A DNA stretch of 64,000 bases. Source: Streptomyces antimycoticus. GTDB lineage: Bacteria; Actinomycetota; Actinomycetes; Streptomycetales; Streptomycetaceae. The stretch spans positions 9,486,001-9,550,000 of the forward strand of contig NZ_BJHV01000001.1 in assembly GCF_005405925.1 (NCBI RefSeq), in the 5' to 3' direction. Positions 56,301 through 64,000 of this stretch are shown piece after piece (the stretch's first letter is position 1; every line of letters starts with the position of its first letter). A model generated the notes under the pieces. It had not been told where the DNA came from and did no database searches. It worked only from the letters and a program-made list of their open reading frames with translations. Both the position numbers and the translations under genes were made by a program.

Positions 56301-59300
56301 AGTGGCCGATGACGGCGTCGGGGCGTACGCCGACCGAGTTGAGCAGGCGGGCCAGGGCGATGTGCAGGGCGAACAGTCCCGCCTGGGCGTAGGTGGTGTG
56401 GTCCAGCAGCCCGGCACGCTCTGCATCAGTGTCGAAAACCACCTGCCGTAGCGGGCGTTCGAGATGCGGATCGAGGAGGGCGCAGACCTCGTCGAAGGCT
56501 TCGGCGAAGACGGGGAAGCGGTCGTAGAGTTCGGCGCCCATGCCGGGGCGCTGGCTGCCCTGTCCGCTGAACAGGAACACGGTCTGCCCGGCGGCCTCGG
56601 CGGCCTGTCCGGGGTGCACCAGACTCGGATGGGGGTCCCCGGCGGCCAGGGCTTCGAGGCCCGCCACCAGTTCGTCGCGGTCCTGGCCGATGACCACGGC
56701 CCGGTGGTCGAGGAGCGTCCTCGTCCGCAGCAGCGACCAGCCCACCTCGGCCGGTGTCACTTCCGGGTCGCCGACGATGTGCCCGGTCAAGGCTCGCGCC
56801 TGGCCCCGCAACGCCGCGTCGCTCTGTGCGGAGATCACCCACGGAGTAACACCAGCGGCGTTCGATACCTGGGTGGGCTCGATCGGCTCGGGGGCCTGTT
56901 CAAGGATGAGATGGGCGTTCGTACCGGAGATGCCGAAGGAGGAGACCCCCGCCCGCCGGGGCCGTTCGCCCTGGGGCCATGGGACGGGTTCGGTGAGTAG
57001 GCGCAGGTCGCCCGCGTTCCAGTCGACATGCGGGGTCGGTTCGTCGATGTGCAGTGATGCGGGCAGCATCCCGTGGCGCATTGCCATCACCATCTTGATG
57101 ACACCGGCCACTCCGGCGGCGGCCTGGGTGTGCCCGATATTGGACTTGATGGAGCCGAGCCACAGCGGCCGGTCCTCCGGTCGGTCCTGTCCGTACGTGG
57201 CCAGCAGCGCCTGCGCCTCGATCGGGTCACCCAGCGTCGTGCCCGTTCCGTGTGCCTCCACCGCGTCCACCTCGGACGGCGACAGCCGGGCGTTGGCGAG
57301 CGCCTGCCGGATCACTCGTTGCTGCGAGGGTCCGTTCGGCGCGGTGAGGCCGTTGCTGGTGCCGTCCTGGTTGACGGCCGAGCCACGGACGACAGCCAGC
57401 ACTCGGTGCCCGTTGCGGCGCGCGTCCGACAGCCGTTCCAGCAGTACGAGACCGGCGCCCTCGCCCCACACCATGCCGTCCGCCGCGGCCGCGAACGGCT
57501 TGCACCGCGCGTCGGGCGCCAGACCACGCTGGCGGGAGAACTCGATGAACGCGCCCGGGGTGGCCATCACCGTCACGCCGCCCGCCAGCGCCATCGTGCA
57601 TTCGCCCTGCCGCAGTGCCTGGGCCGCCAGATGCATCGCCACCAGCGAGGACGAGCAGGCCGTATCCACCGTCACCGCGGGCCCTTCGAGGCCGAACGAG
57701 TACGCCACCCGGCCGGACACCACGCTGCCGATATTGCCCGTGGCCACATAGCCTTCGACGTCGCTCGCCGTATCGCCGGTGAGGGAGAGATAGTCCTGGG
57801 ACGTAACCCCCGCGAACACTCCCGTGTTGCTGCCCGCGAGCGTGTCCCGGTCCAGGCCCGCGTTCTCGAAGGTCTCCCAGGCGGTTTCCAGGAGCAGGCG
57901 CTGCTGGGGGTCCATGGCGACCGCCTCGCGCGGGCTGATGCCGAAGAACCCGGGGTCGAACTCGGCGGCCTGATAGAGGAAACCGCCCTCCCGGACGTAG
58001 CTCGTCCCCGCACGGTCGGGGTCGGGGTCGTAGAGCGCGTTCAGATCCCAATTGCGGTCGGTGGGCATCTCCGCGATGGCATCGCGGTGGGCGATGACCA
58101 GGTCCCACAGATCCTTCGGGGAGTGTGCGTCGCCGGGGTAGCGGCAGGCCATGCCGACGATCGCGATCGGCTCGTCCTGGGCGGCCGTGGTGGGGGTGTG
58201 AGCGGCGACGGCGATCTGCTGGCCCGTGAGTTCGGCGCGCAGGTAGGTCGCGAGGGCGTTGGGCGTGGGGTGGTCGAAGACGAGCGCGGGCGCGAGGTCG
58301 ATTCCGGTGGCGGTGGCGAGCTGATTGCGCAGCTCCACGGCGGTCAGGGAGTCGAACCCGAGCTCCTGGAAGGGCTGGGCGGGCGGAATGGCGTCCGGCC
58401 CGGAATGCCCCAGGATCGAGGCCGCGAGGGACTGGATCCGTTCGAGCAGGAGTTGGTGCTGCTGCTCGGGGGTGCCGACGGAGAGCCGCCGCTGGAGCGA
58501 GGTGCCGGCGGACGCGCCCGTCGATGCGCTGTTGGTTCGCTCGGCGGGGTTCTCGGTGGTCGTGATCAGGTCGTCGAGGAGCGGGCTGGGGCGCTGGGCG
58601 GTGAAGGCCGCCGGGAACTTCTCCCAGTCGATGTCCGCGACGGTGATGGTGGTGTCACGGTGGTCCAGGGAGTGCTGGAGCGATGCCACGGCCAGTTCGG
58701 GGCTCAGCGGAGACAGCCCACGTCGGCCGTAGAACGCGAGCGCCGTCTCGTCGGCGGCCATGCCCGCGTCGCCCCAGGGGCCCCAGGCGAGGCTGGTGGC
58801 GGGCAGTCCCCGGGCGCGGCGGTGCTCGGCGAGGGCGTCGAGATAGGTGTTCGCGGCGGCGTAGGCGCCTTGCCGACTGCCGCCCCACGCGGCCGCGCCG
58901 GACGAGAAGAGCACGAAGGCGCTGAGGTCGAGCCCCTGCGTCAGCTCATGCAGATGAGTGGCGGCCAGGGCCTTGGGTCCGAGCACATGCTGTAGTCGCT
59001 CCGGCTCCAGATCGGCGATGAGCTCGGTGTCCGACGTTCCGGCGGCGTGGATGACGGTGGTGAGGGGGTGTTCCGCCGGGATGGTGTCGAGGAGGTGTTG
59101 GAGTGCGGTGCGGTCGGTGGCGTCGCATGCGGTGATGGTGACGGTGGTGCCCAGGGTGGTGAGTTCTTGGGTGAGTTGGGTGGCGCCGGGGGCGTCGGGG
59201 CCGGAGCGGCTGATGAGGTGGAGGTGGGGTGCGCCGTGGTGGGCGAGCCAGCGGGCGACATGGGCGCCGAGACCCCCGGTGCCGCCGGTGATGAGCGTGG

Positions 59301-62300
59301 TACCCGTGGGCTGCCAGGTCCTGGGCGCGGTGGCGGGGGCACCGGCCGTACGGAGGCGCCGGGCGTAGCTGCCGGTGGCGCGGATGGCGGTCTGGTCCTC
59401 CGGTCGACCGGGGGTGAGCAGGGCGGCCAAACGGTCGGAGGTGTGGTGGTCCATGACGGTCGGGAGGTCGATCAGGCCACCCCAGCGGCGAGGGTGTTCC
59501 AGGGCCGCGGCGCGGCCCAATCCCCATGTCTGCGCCTGCCGCGGGCTCGGGAGCGGATCGCCGGGACCGGTGGCGACGGCGCCCTGAGTGAGGCACCACA
59601 GGGGCGCCGGGATCTCGGCGTCGCCGAGGGCCTGGACGAGTGCGGTGGTCGCGGCCAGCCCGAGGGGCACGGCGGCGTAGCCGGGGTGCGGCTCCTCGTC
59701 GACGGAGAGCAGGCTCAGCACTCCGGCGGGTTCGGCCTCCGAGGTGAGACGGGTGAGCTGGTCCGCCAAGGCGTCGCGATCGACGGTGTGGGTGTCGAGC
59801 ACATGGCGGAGCGGGGTGGCACCGTGGGCGGTCAGGGCCTGCTCGGCGGTTGCCACGGCAGGATGGTCGGACTGACCGGCGGGGACGATCAGCAGCCAGG
59901 TGCCGGAGAGGGCCGGAGGTGCGGAGGAAGCGGAAAGGCGCTTCCATGTGGCCTGATACCGCCAGGAATTGATGACCGACTGCTCCCGGTGATGCCGCCG
60001 CCAGGCGGACAGCGTCGGGAGGACGGCGCTCAGCATGGGCTGCTGGTCGGCCGGTGAGTCGATGGTCGCCGCGAGCGCTTCCAGATCCTCCCGCTCCACC
60101 GCCTCCCAGAACTCCCTGTCGACCAGAGCCGCCTCGGTGGGCGCAGCAGGGCCCGAGGACGAGGCCGACGACAGCCAGTAGTGCTGGTGTTGGAAGGCGT
60201 AGGTGGGGAGGTCGATGGTGCGGGGGGTGGGGGTGGCGGGGTACCAGCTGGTCCAGTCGATGGTGGTTCCGTTGGTGTGGAGTTGGGCGAGGGTGTGGGT
60301 GAGGGCTTGGGTGTCGGGTTGTTTGTGGGTGAGGGTGGAGGTGGTGAGGGGGGTTGGGCGGTTGGTGGGGTTGTTCTGCTTGGTGTTGGTGTTGGTGTTG
60401 GTGGTGGTGTGGTGGTGGAGGGTGTGGTGGGTTGCGGTGGTGAGGATGGGGTCGGGGCCGAGTTCGAGGTAGGTGCTGGTGTGGGGTGCGGTGTGGGTGA
60501 TGGCGGGGTGGAAGTGGACGGGTTGGCGGATGTGTTGGGTCCAGTAGTCGGGGGTGGTGATGTGGTTGTCGGCTGGTTGTCCGGTGAGGTTGCTGATGAG
60601 GGGGATGGTGGGTGGGTGGTAGGTGAGTCCGCTGATGGCTTCCTTGAAGGGCTTGAGGATGGGGTCCATCAAGGGGGAGTGGAAGGCGTGGCTGACCGTG
60701 AGGGTCCTGGTCTTACGGCCTTTGGCCGCCCAGGTGGCGCTGATGTCGGTGACGGTCTCGAGGGGGCCGGAGATGACGGTGTTGCCGGGGGTGTTGAGGG
60801 CGGCGATGCTCACTTGGCCGTGGTGTCGGGCCAGGTCCTTGGTGAGTTCGTCGGGGGTGGCGGCGATGGTGGCCATGCCTCCGCCGTCGGGGAGTCCTCC
60901 CATGAGGGTGGCGCGGGTGGCGACGAGGTGGCAGGCGTCGGGGAGGTTGAAGACTCCGGCGATATGGGCGGCGGCGATCTCGCCGATGGAGTGGCCGATG
61001 ACGGCGTCGGGGCGTACGCCGACCGAGTTGAGCAGGCGGGCCAGGGCGATGTGCAGGGCGAACAGCCCCGCCTGGGCGTAGGTGGTGTGGTCCAGCAGCC
61101 CGGCACGCTCTGCATCAGTGTCGAAAACCACCTGCCGTAGCGGGCGTTCGAGATGCGGATCGAGGAGGGCGCAGACCTCGTCGAAGGCTTCGGCGAAGAC
61201 GGGGAAGCGGTCGTAGAGTTCGGCGCCCATGCCGGGGCGCTGACTGCCCTGCCCGCTGAACAGAAACACGGTCTGCCCGGTCGCATCGGCAGTCGTCTCC
61301 CCGGGCCCCACCAGGCCCGGATGAGGCTCTCCGGAGGCCAGGGCTTCCAGCCCCGCCACCAACTCCTCACGGTCCTGGCCGATCACCACCGCGCTCTGGT
61401 CGAAGAGTGTCCTGGTCCGCAGCAGCGACCAGCCCACCTCCGCAGCGGTCACCCCCGGGTCGGCGTTCACCCGTGCGGCCAGCGCCCGCGCCTGGCCGCG
61501 TAGTGCCTCCGTACCGCGCGCCGAGACCACCCATGGCACCGGCCCGCCTACCGGCTCCGCCTCGATGGCCTCGACCGCCGCCGGCGGCTCCTCGGGGGCC
61601 TGCTCCACGATGACATGCGCATTGGTCCCGCTGATGCCGAAGGAGGAGACCCCCGCCCGACGAGGATGTTCGTCCCCCGGCCACTCCCGCGCCTCGGTCA
61701 GCAGGTGGACTTCGCCCGCGTTCCAGTCGACATGCGGGGTCGGTTCGTCGATGTGCAGTGATGCGGGCAGCACCCCATGCCGCATCGCCATCACCATCTT
61801 GATGACACCGGCCACTCCGGCGGCGGCCTGGGTGTGGCCGATGTTGGACTTGATGGAGCCGAGCCACAGCGGATGCCCACCCCGCCGCTCCTGCCCGTAC
61901 GTGGCCAGCAGCGCCTGTGCCTCGATCGGATCGCCGAGGGTGGTCCCGGTGCCGTGCCCCTCCACCACATCGACCTCTGCGGGCGACAGCCGCGCGTTGG
62001 CGAGCGCCTGGGCGATGACCCGTTGCTGGGAGGGCCCGTTCGGTGCGGTCAGCCCGTTGCTGGTGCCGTCCTGGTTGACCGCGGAGCCCCGGAGGACGGC
62101 CATCACCCGGTGGCCGTTGCGGCGCGCGTCCGACAGCCGCTCGAGCAGCAGAAGCCCGGCCCCCTCGCCCCAGCCGGTGCCGTCGGCCGCCGATGCGAAC
62201 GGCTTGCACCGGCCGTCGGCCGCCAGACCTCGCTGGCGGGAGAACTCGATGAAGGTGGTCGGCGTGGCCATCACCGTCACGCCGCCCGCCAGCGCCATCG

Positions 62301-64000
62301 TGCATTCGCCCTGCCGCAGTGCCTGGGCCGCCAGATGCATCGCCACCAGCGAGGACGAACACGCCGTGTCCACCGTCACCGCGGGCCCTTCGAGGCCGAA
62401 CGCGTACGCCACCCGACCGGACATGACACTCGGCGTACCGCCCGCGAGCAGATACCCCTCGACCTCCCGCGCCGAGGAGCTTCCGGAGGCGCCGTAGCCC
62501 TGATAGGTGCCGCCCGCGAAGACGCCGGTGACGCTTCCGGCGAGCGTGTCCCGGTCCAGGCCCGCGTTCTCGAAGGTCTCCCAGGCGGTTTCCAGGAGCA
62601 GGCGCTGCTGGGGGTCCATGGCGAGCGCTTCGCGCGGGCTGATGCCGAAGAACGCCGCGTCGAACCCGGCCGCATCGTGGAGAAAGCCGCCCTCGCGCGC
62701 ATAGCTGGTGCCCAGACGCTCGGGGTCGGGGTCGAAGAGGGTGTTCAGATCCCAGCCACGGTCGGTGGGCATCTCCCCGACGGCGTCCCGGCCCGCGGCG
62801 ACCAGCTCCCACAGCTCCTCAGGTGAGCGCACGCCGCCCGGGTAGCGGCAGGCCATGCCGACGATCGCGATCGGCTCGTCGTCGGCGGCCGCGAACGCCG
62901 TATGGGTGGTGACGGCGGGCTTGCGCCCCGTCAGTTCCGCGCCCAGATAGGTGGCGAGCGCATTCGGCGTCGGATGGTCGAAGACCAGCGCCGGGGCGAG
63001 CGGGAGGCCGGTGGTGGTGGCGAGCTGGTTGCGCAGCTCGACCGCGGTGAGGGAGTCGAAGCCCAGCTCCTGGAAGGGCTGTGCGGGGGGAATCGCGTCC
63101 AGGCCGGGGTGACCGAGGATCGTCGCGGCCAGGGTCTGGATATGGCGGACGAGGAGCTGGTGCCGCTGTGCGGCCGGCGCCGCGCTGAGCTGCTGCCGCA
63201 ACGGATTGTCGTCGGCGGTGTCCGTGGACGTGGCGGGCTCGGCGGCCGACGGCATCAGCCGGGTGAGGAACGGACTCGGGCGCTGCGCGGTGAACGTACT
63301 GCCGAACCTCGCCCAGTCGACATCCGCGATCGTGACGGCCGTGTCGTGGTGGGTCAGGGCGTGGTGCAGCGACGCGATGGCGAGGTCGGTGGGGAGAGGC
63401 GACAGACCGCGCCGCTCGAGGTGGGAGAGCGTGTGCTGGTCGGCGGCCATGCCTGCCTCGCCCCACGGGCCCCAGGCAAGGCTGGTGGCGGGCAGGCCCC
63501 GGGTGCGGCGGTGCTCGGCGAGTGCGTCCAGGTAGGTGTTCGCGGCGGCGTAGGCGGCCTGTTGCCCGCTGCCCCAGGTGGCGGCGTTCGACGAGAAGAG
63601 AATGAAGGCCGTCAGATCGAGGTGCTGGGTGAGGTCGTGCAGATGAGCGGCGGCCAGGGCCTTGGACCGCAGAACGGACTGCAACCGCCCGGGATCCAGT
63701 TCGCCGATCTGCCCGAGTTCCATCGTGCCGGCGGTGTGGAAGACGGCGGTGAGGGGGTGTTCGGCGGGGACGGTGTCGATGAGCTGCCGGAGCGCGGCGC
63801 GGTCGGAGGCGTCGCAGGCGGTGATGGTGACATCCGTCCCCAGAGCGGTGAGCTCCTCGCTGAGCTCGGACGCACCGGGCGCGTCGGGTCCGGAACGGCT
63901 GATGAGGTGGAGATGGGGCGCGCCCCGGTGAGCCAGCCAGCGGGCGATCTGGGCGCCGAGACCCCCGGTGCCACCGGTGATGAGCGTGGTCCCCGACGGC
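53305..64000 (-). CDS. Type I modular PKS, KR-ACP end of one module plus two complete modules (predicted 10-12), 5' end outside window
   Basis: The reading frame is open from 64,000 to the TGA at 53305 (at least 3,560 residues). Order from the N-terminal side: KR-ACP of a first module, KS-AT-KR-ACP, KS-AT-KR-ACP, then a docking tail ending FDLISDEFGKS. Both visible ATs carry GHSIG and HAFH, so both should use malonyl-CoA. No DH or ER is present, so each unit ends as a hydroxyl. All three KRs lack LDD and have Trp in the catalytic region (AAAWGG or AATWGS), the A-type signature, unlike the B-type KRs elsewhere in the window. This fits the C11, C9 and C7 oxygens of nigericin, made by modules 10-12. 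No frameshift is seen. The promoter and docking N-terminus lie beyond 64,000. Confidence 0.9.
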   Translation of the reverse strand, partial: PSGTTLITGGTGGLGAQIARWLAHRGAPHLHLISRSGPDAPGASELSEELTALGTDVTITACDASDRAALRQLIDTVPAEHPLTAVFHTAGTMELGQIGELDPGRLQSVLRSKALAAAHLHDLTQHLDLTAFILFSSNAATWGSGQQAAYAAANTYLDALAEHRRTRGLPATSLAWGPWGEAGMAADQHTLSHLERRGLSPLPTDLAIASLHHALTHHDTAVTIADVDWARFGSTFTAQRPSPFLTRLMPSAAEPATSTDTADDNPLRQQLSAAPAAQRHQLLVRHIQTLAATILGHPGLDAIPPAQPFQELGFDSLTAVELRNQLATTTGLPLAPALVFDHPTPNALATYLGAELTGRKPAVTTHTAFAAADDEPIAIVGMACRYPGGVRSPEELWELVAAGRDAVGEMPTDRGWDLNTLFDPDPERLGTSYAREGGFLHDAAGFDAAFFGISPREALAMDPQQRLLLETAWETFENAGLDRDTLAGSVTGVFAGGTYQGYGASGSSSAREVEGYLLAGGTPSVMSGRVAYAFGLEGPAVTVDTACSSSLVAMHLAAQALRQGECTMALAGGVTVMATPTTFIEFSRQRGLAADGRCKPFASAADGTGWGEGAGLLLLERLSDARRNGHRVMAVLRGSAVNQDGTSNGLTAPNGPSQQRVIAQALANARLSPAEVDVVEGHGTGTTLGDPIEAQALLATYGQERRGGHPLWLGSIKSNIGHTQAAAGVAGVIKMVMAMRHGVLPASLHIDEPTPHVDWNAGEVHLLTEAREWPGDEHPRRAGVSSFGISGTNAHVIVEQAPEEPPAAVEAIEAEPVGGPVPWVVSARGTEALRGQARALAARVNADPGVTAAEVGWSLLRTRTLFDQSAVVIGQDREELVAGLEALASGEPHPGLVGPGETTADATGQTVFLFSGQGSQRPGMGAELYDRFPVFAEAFDEVCALLDPHLERPLRQVVFDTDAERAGLLDHTTYAQAGLFALHIALARLLNSVGVRPDAVIGHSIGEIAAAHIAGVFNLPDACHLVATRATLMGGLPDGGGMATIAATPDELTKDLARHHGQVSIAALNTPGNTVISGPLETVTDISATWAAKGRKTRTLTVSHAFHSPLMDPILKPFKEAISGLTYHPPTIPLISNLTGQPADNHITTPDYWTQHIRQPVHFHPAITHTAPHTSTYLELGPDPILTTATHHTLHHHTTTNTNTNTKQNNPTNRPTPLTTSTLTHKQPDTQALTHTLAQLHTNGTTIDWTSWYPATPTPRTIDLPTYAFQHQHYWLSSASSSGPAAPTEAALVDREFWEAVEREDLEALAATIDSPADQQPMLSAVLPTLSAWRRHHREQSVINSWRYQATWKRLSASSAPPALSGTWLLIVPAGQSDHPAVATAEQALTAHGATPLRHVLDTHTVDRDALADQLTRLTSEAEPAGVLSLLSVDEEPHPGYAAVPLGLAATTALVQALGDAEIPAPLWCLTQGAVATGPGDPLPSPRQAQTWGLGRAAALEHPRRWGGLIDLPTVMDHHTSDRLAALLTPGRPEDQTAIRATGSYARRLRTAGAPATAPRTWQPTGTTLITGGTGGLGAHVARWLAHHGAPHLHLISRSGPDAPGATQLTQELTTLGTTVTITACDATDRTALQHLLDTIPAEHPLTTVIHAAGTSDTELIADLEPERLQHVLGPKALAATHLHELTQGLDLSAFVLFSSGAAAWGGSRQGAYAAANTYLDALAEHRRARGLPATSLAWGPWGDAGMAADETALAFYGRRGLSPLSPELAVASLQHSLDHRDTTITVADIDWEKFPAAFTAQRPSPLLDDLITTTENPAERTNSASTGASAGTSLQRRLSVGTPEQQHQLLLERIQSLAASILGHSGPDAIPPAQPFQELGFDSLTAVELRNQLATATGIDLAPALVFDHPTPNALATYLRAELTGQQIAVAAHTPTTAAQDEPIAIVGMACRYPGDAHSPKDLWDLVIAHRDAIAEMPTDRNWDLNALYDPDPDRAGTSYVREGGFLYQAAEFDPGFFGISPREAVAMDPQQRLLLETAWETFENAGLDRDTLAGSNTGVFAGVTSQDYLSLTGDTASDVEGYVATGNIGSVVSGRVAYSFGLEGPAVTVDTACSSSLVAMHLAAQALRQGECTMALAGGVTVMATPGAFIEFSRQRGLAPDARCKPFAAAADGMVWGEGAGLVLLERLSDARRNGHRVLAVVRGSAVNQDGTSNGLTAPNGPSQQRVIRQALANARLSPSEVDAVEAHGTGTTLGDPIEAQALLATYGQDRPEDRPLWLGSIKSNIGHTQAAAGVAGVIKMVMAMRHGMLPASLHIDEPTPHVDWNAGDLRLLTEPVPWPQGERPRRAGVSSFGISGTNAHLILEQAPEPIEPTQVSNAAGVTPWVISAQSDAALRGQARALTGHIVGDPEVTPAEVGWSLLRTRTLLDHRAVVIGQDRDELVAGLEALAAGDPHPSLVHPGQAAEAAGQTVFLFSGQGSQRPGMGAELYDRFPVFAEAFDEVCALLDPHLERPLRQVVFDTDAERAGLLDHTTYAQAGLFALHIALARLLNSVGVRPDAVIGHSIGEIAAAHIAGVFNLPDACHLVATRATLMGGLPDGGGMATIAATPDELTKDLARHHGQVSIAALNTPGNTVISGPLETVTDISATWAAKGRKTRTLTVSHAFHSPLMDPILEPFKEAISGLTYHPPTIPLISNLTGQPADNHITTPDYWTQHIRQPVHFHPAITHTAPHTSTYLELGPDPILTTATHHTLHHHTTTTNTKQNNPTNRPTPLTTSTLTHKQPDTQALTHTLAQLHTSGTTIDWTSWYPATPTPRTIDLPTYAFQHQHYWLAPPAPRADANAHGHDPAEAQLWHAIEELDVDALTCTLQLEKGSPGIDALLPALPVLSTWRRRHRERSTIDSWRYRVAWRQLPDPATAPTLSGTWLLLVPSGREEHPAVRAAVQALDAHGAAHELLSVDGADARRDGLAPLVSHLPDGSTPEGILSLLALDQTPHPDHPAVPLGLAATAALVQALSQTAPVAPLWCVTQGAVAAVATDPLPHPHQAQVWGLGRVAALEHPHLWGGLIDLPTVVDARTAARIASVLVPGQPEDQVAIRSTALARRLERAACPDNAPTAWRPTGTTLITGGTGGLGTHVARWLAHHGAPHLHLISRSGPDAPGATQLTQELTTLGTTVTITACDATDRTALQHLLDTIPAEHPLTTVIHAAGIAENTPLAELDLPGIEAVLRPKALAAALLHELTEGLDLSAFVLFSSGAAAWGGSRQPSYAAANAYLDALAEHRRARGLPATSLAWAPWSDAGMAADEAVVEYYRRRGMRPLDTDLAIASLQHSLDHGDTTVTIADIDWERFPAGFTAQRPSPLLSDLAAAASPGVDATPDDAAAVSGSLQRQLATSTPTQQHQLLLHHIQTHAAAILGHPTIDAVPPTQPFQELGFDSLTAVEFGHRLSAATGLDLPPTLVFDHPTPKELADFLRERLVEGELTSEGHLLSELDRWDAVSAPSAVDEAARRRITGRLRLLLAKWNDTERETERSAAHSELETATAEDIFDLISDEFGKS
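54370..54605 (-). repeat. KR paralogous block, copy A (module 12)
   Basis: Coding for the Rossmann part of the KR. Nearly identical to 59,050-59,300, with more divergent sequence on both sides, which gives sharp conversion-type borders. Confidence 0.85.
55495..56560 (-). repeat. AT-region paralogous block, copy A (module 12)
   Basis: About 1.07 kb covering the AT and post-AT linker, almost base-for-base identical to 60,175-61,245. Visible differences include the (gtt/ggt)n stretch near 55,705. A second matched block of about 240 bp lies in the KRs (54,370-54,605 against 59,050-59,300). Confidence 0.92.
59050..59300 (-). repeat. KR paralogous block, copy B (module 11)
   Basis: Partner of 54,370-54,605. 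It starts at the HAAG codons and ends near the TGGTGGLG codons. Confidence 0.85.
60175..61245 (-). repeat. AT-region paralogous block, copy B (module 11)
   Basis: Partner of 55,495-56,560. It differs mainly by a short in-frame expansion of the Asn-Thr repeat near 60,385-60,405. Confidence 0.92.
62930..64000 (-). other. PKS module 10 (partial): KR-ACP
   Basis: KR about 64000-63440, with LITGGTGGLG at the window edge, A-type features (HTAGTMEL, NAATWGSG) and catalytic AAYAAAN. ACP with PFQELGFDSL near 63060. The KS and AT of this module are beyond the window, so the extender unit cannot be read. Malonyl is expected from the nigericin model. Confidence 0.85.

Larger units (their letters stand above)
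53305..58219 (-). other. PKS module 12: KS-AT(malonyl)-KR(A-type)-ACP-docking
   Basis: KS about 58170-56880; AT about 56590-55640 with GHSIG and HAFH (near 55995); KR about 55490-54050 (TGGTGGLG, HAAGIAENTPL, AAAWGGSRQPSYAAAN); [19 protein letters not shown] near 53675, which departs from the usual ELRNRL; docking tail to 53308. Confidence 0.87.
58220..62929 (-). other. PKS module 11: KS-AT(malonyl)-KR(A-type)-ACP
   Basis: KS about 62880-61600 with [10 protein letters not shown] about 61270-60480 with GHSIG near 60990 and HAFH near 60680; KR structural plus catalytic parts about 60170-58740 (TGGTGGLG, HAAGTSDTELI, AAAWGGSRQGAYAAAN); ACP QELGFDSL near 58350. The post-AT linker holds a short (NT)n run, HHTTTNTNTNTKQ, longer than the one in module 12. 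Confidence 0.87.

Noticed and set aside
1..64000. Monensin, salinomycin or nanchangmycin as the product
   Set aside because: Monensin requires an ethylmalonyl AT and has only three modules after the ketone-forming module. Salinomycin uses several ethylmalonyl units and a different oxidation pattern. I could not fit nanchangmycin to this module string.
1..64000. tRNA, rRNA or riboswitch
   Set aside because: I found nothing resembling them; non-coding space is limited to a few gaps under 175 bp.

Overview
The window comes from a high-GC actinomycete, almost certainly a Streptomyces: codons end mostly in G or C, genes are packed with short gaps or 4-nt overlaps, and about 95% of the sequence encodes giant modular type I polyketide synthases (PKSs). 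It carries a diagnostic polyether set: a MonCI-type flavin epoxidase, two MonBI/MonBII-type epoxide hydrolase/cyclases, a KSX-type ketosynthase protein with a free-standing ACP, a discrete thioesterase and a cytochrome P450. This is therefore most of a polyether ionophore cluster.

Layout. Bases 1-31,458 (+ strand) hold four PKS genes: the tail of one (ER-KR-ACP), a two-module gene (2,004-14,244), another two-module gene (14,286-26,433) and a one-module gene (26,450-31,458). Two hairpins separate these from a convergent thioesterase gene (31,585-32,451, -). A 172-bp divergent intergenic region follows, then a P450 gene (32,624-33,883, +) and a strong bidirectional hairpin. From 64,000 down to 33,976 everything is on the - strand and looks like one operon about 30 kb or longer: a three-module PKS (open at the window edge), two one-module PKSs, two cyclases, the epoxidase, the KSX protein and the ACP.

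Product. AT motifs (YASH methylmalonyl, HAFH malonyl) and the reductive domains give this order: (full reduction) / mmal DH-KR / mal DH-ER-KR / mmal DH-KR / mmal DH-ER-KR / mmal with dead KR / [mal?] KR / mal KR / mal KR / mmal DH-ER-KR / mmal DH-KR. This matches modules 4 to 14 deduced from the carbon skeleton of nigericin: C20=C21 and C16=C17 alkenes, the C13 ketone that becomes the spiroketal, C11/C9/C7 hydroxyls, and a C2=C3 enoyl for ring A. The cluster is therefore assigned to nigericin or a very close congener. This rests on colinearity, not on a database match. The loading module, modules 1-3, an O-methyltransferase, regulators and transport genes are not in the window.

Pathway. The chain would grow on the + strand PKSs, pass from the 26,450-31,458 protein to the PKS that starts beyond 64,000, be completed on the 40,757-46,543 protein, and be moved by KSX to the discrete ACP. 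The epoxidase and cyclases would then build the rings. The thioesterase would release the acid and the P450 would hydroxylate the terminal methyl.

Oddities. Five single-base deletions break the + strand PKS genes and none is seen in the - strand genes. The KSX protein is the relic of a whole module with dead AT and KR. Paralogous AT and KS blocks are nearly identical at the DNA level. Several short tandem repeats (12-20 bp periods) sit in linkers and gene junctions.
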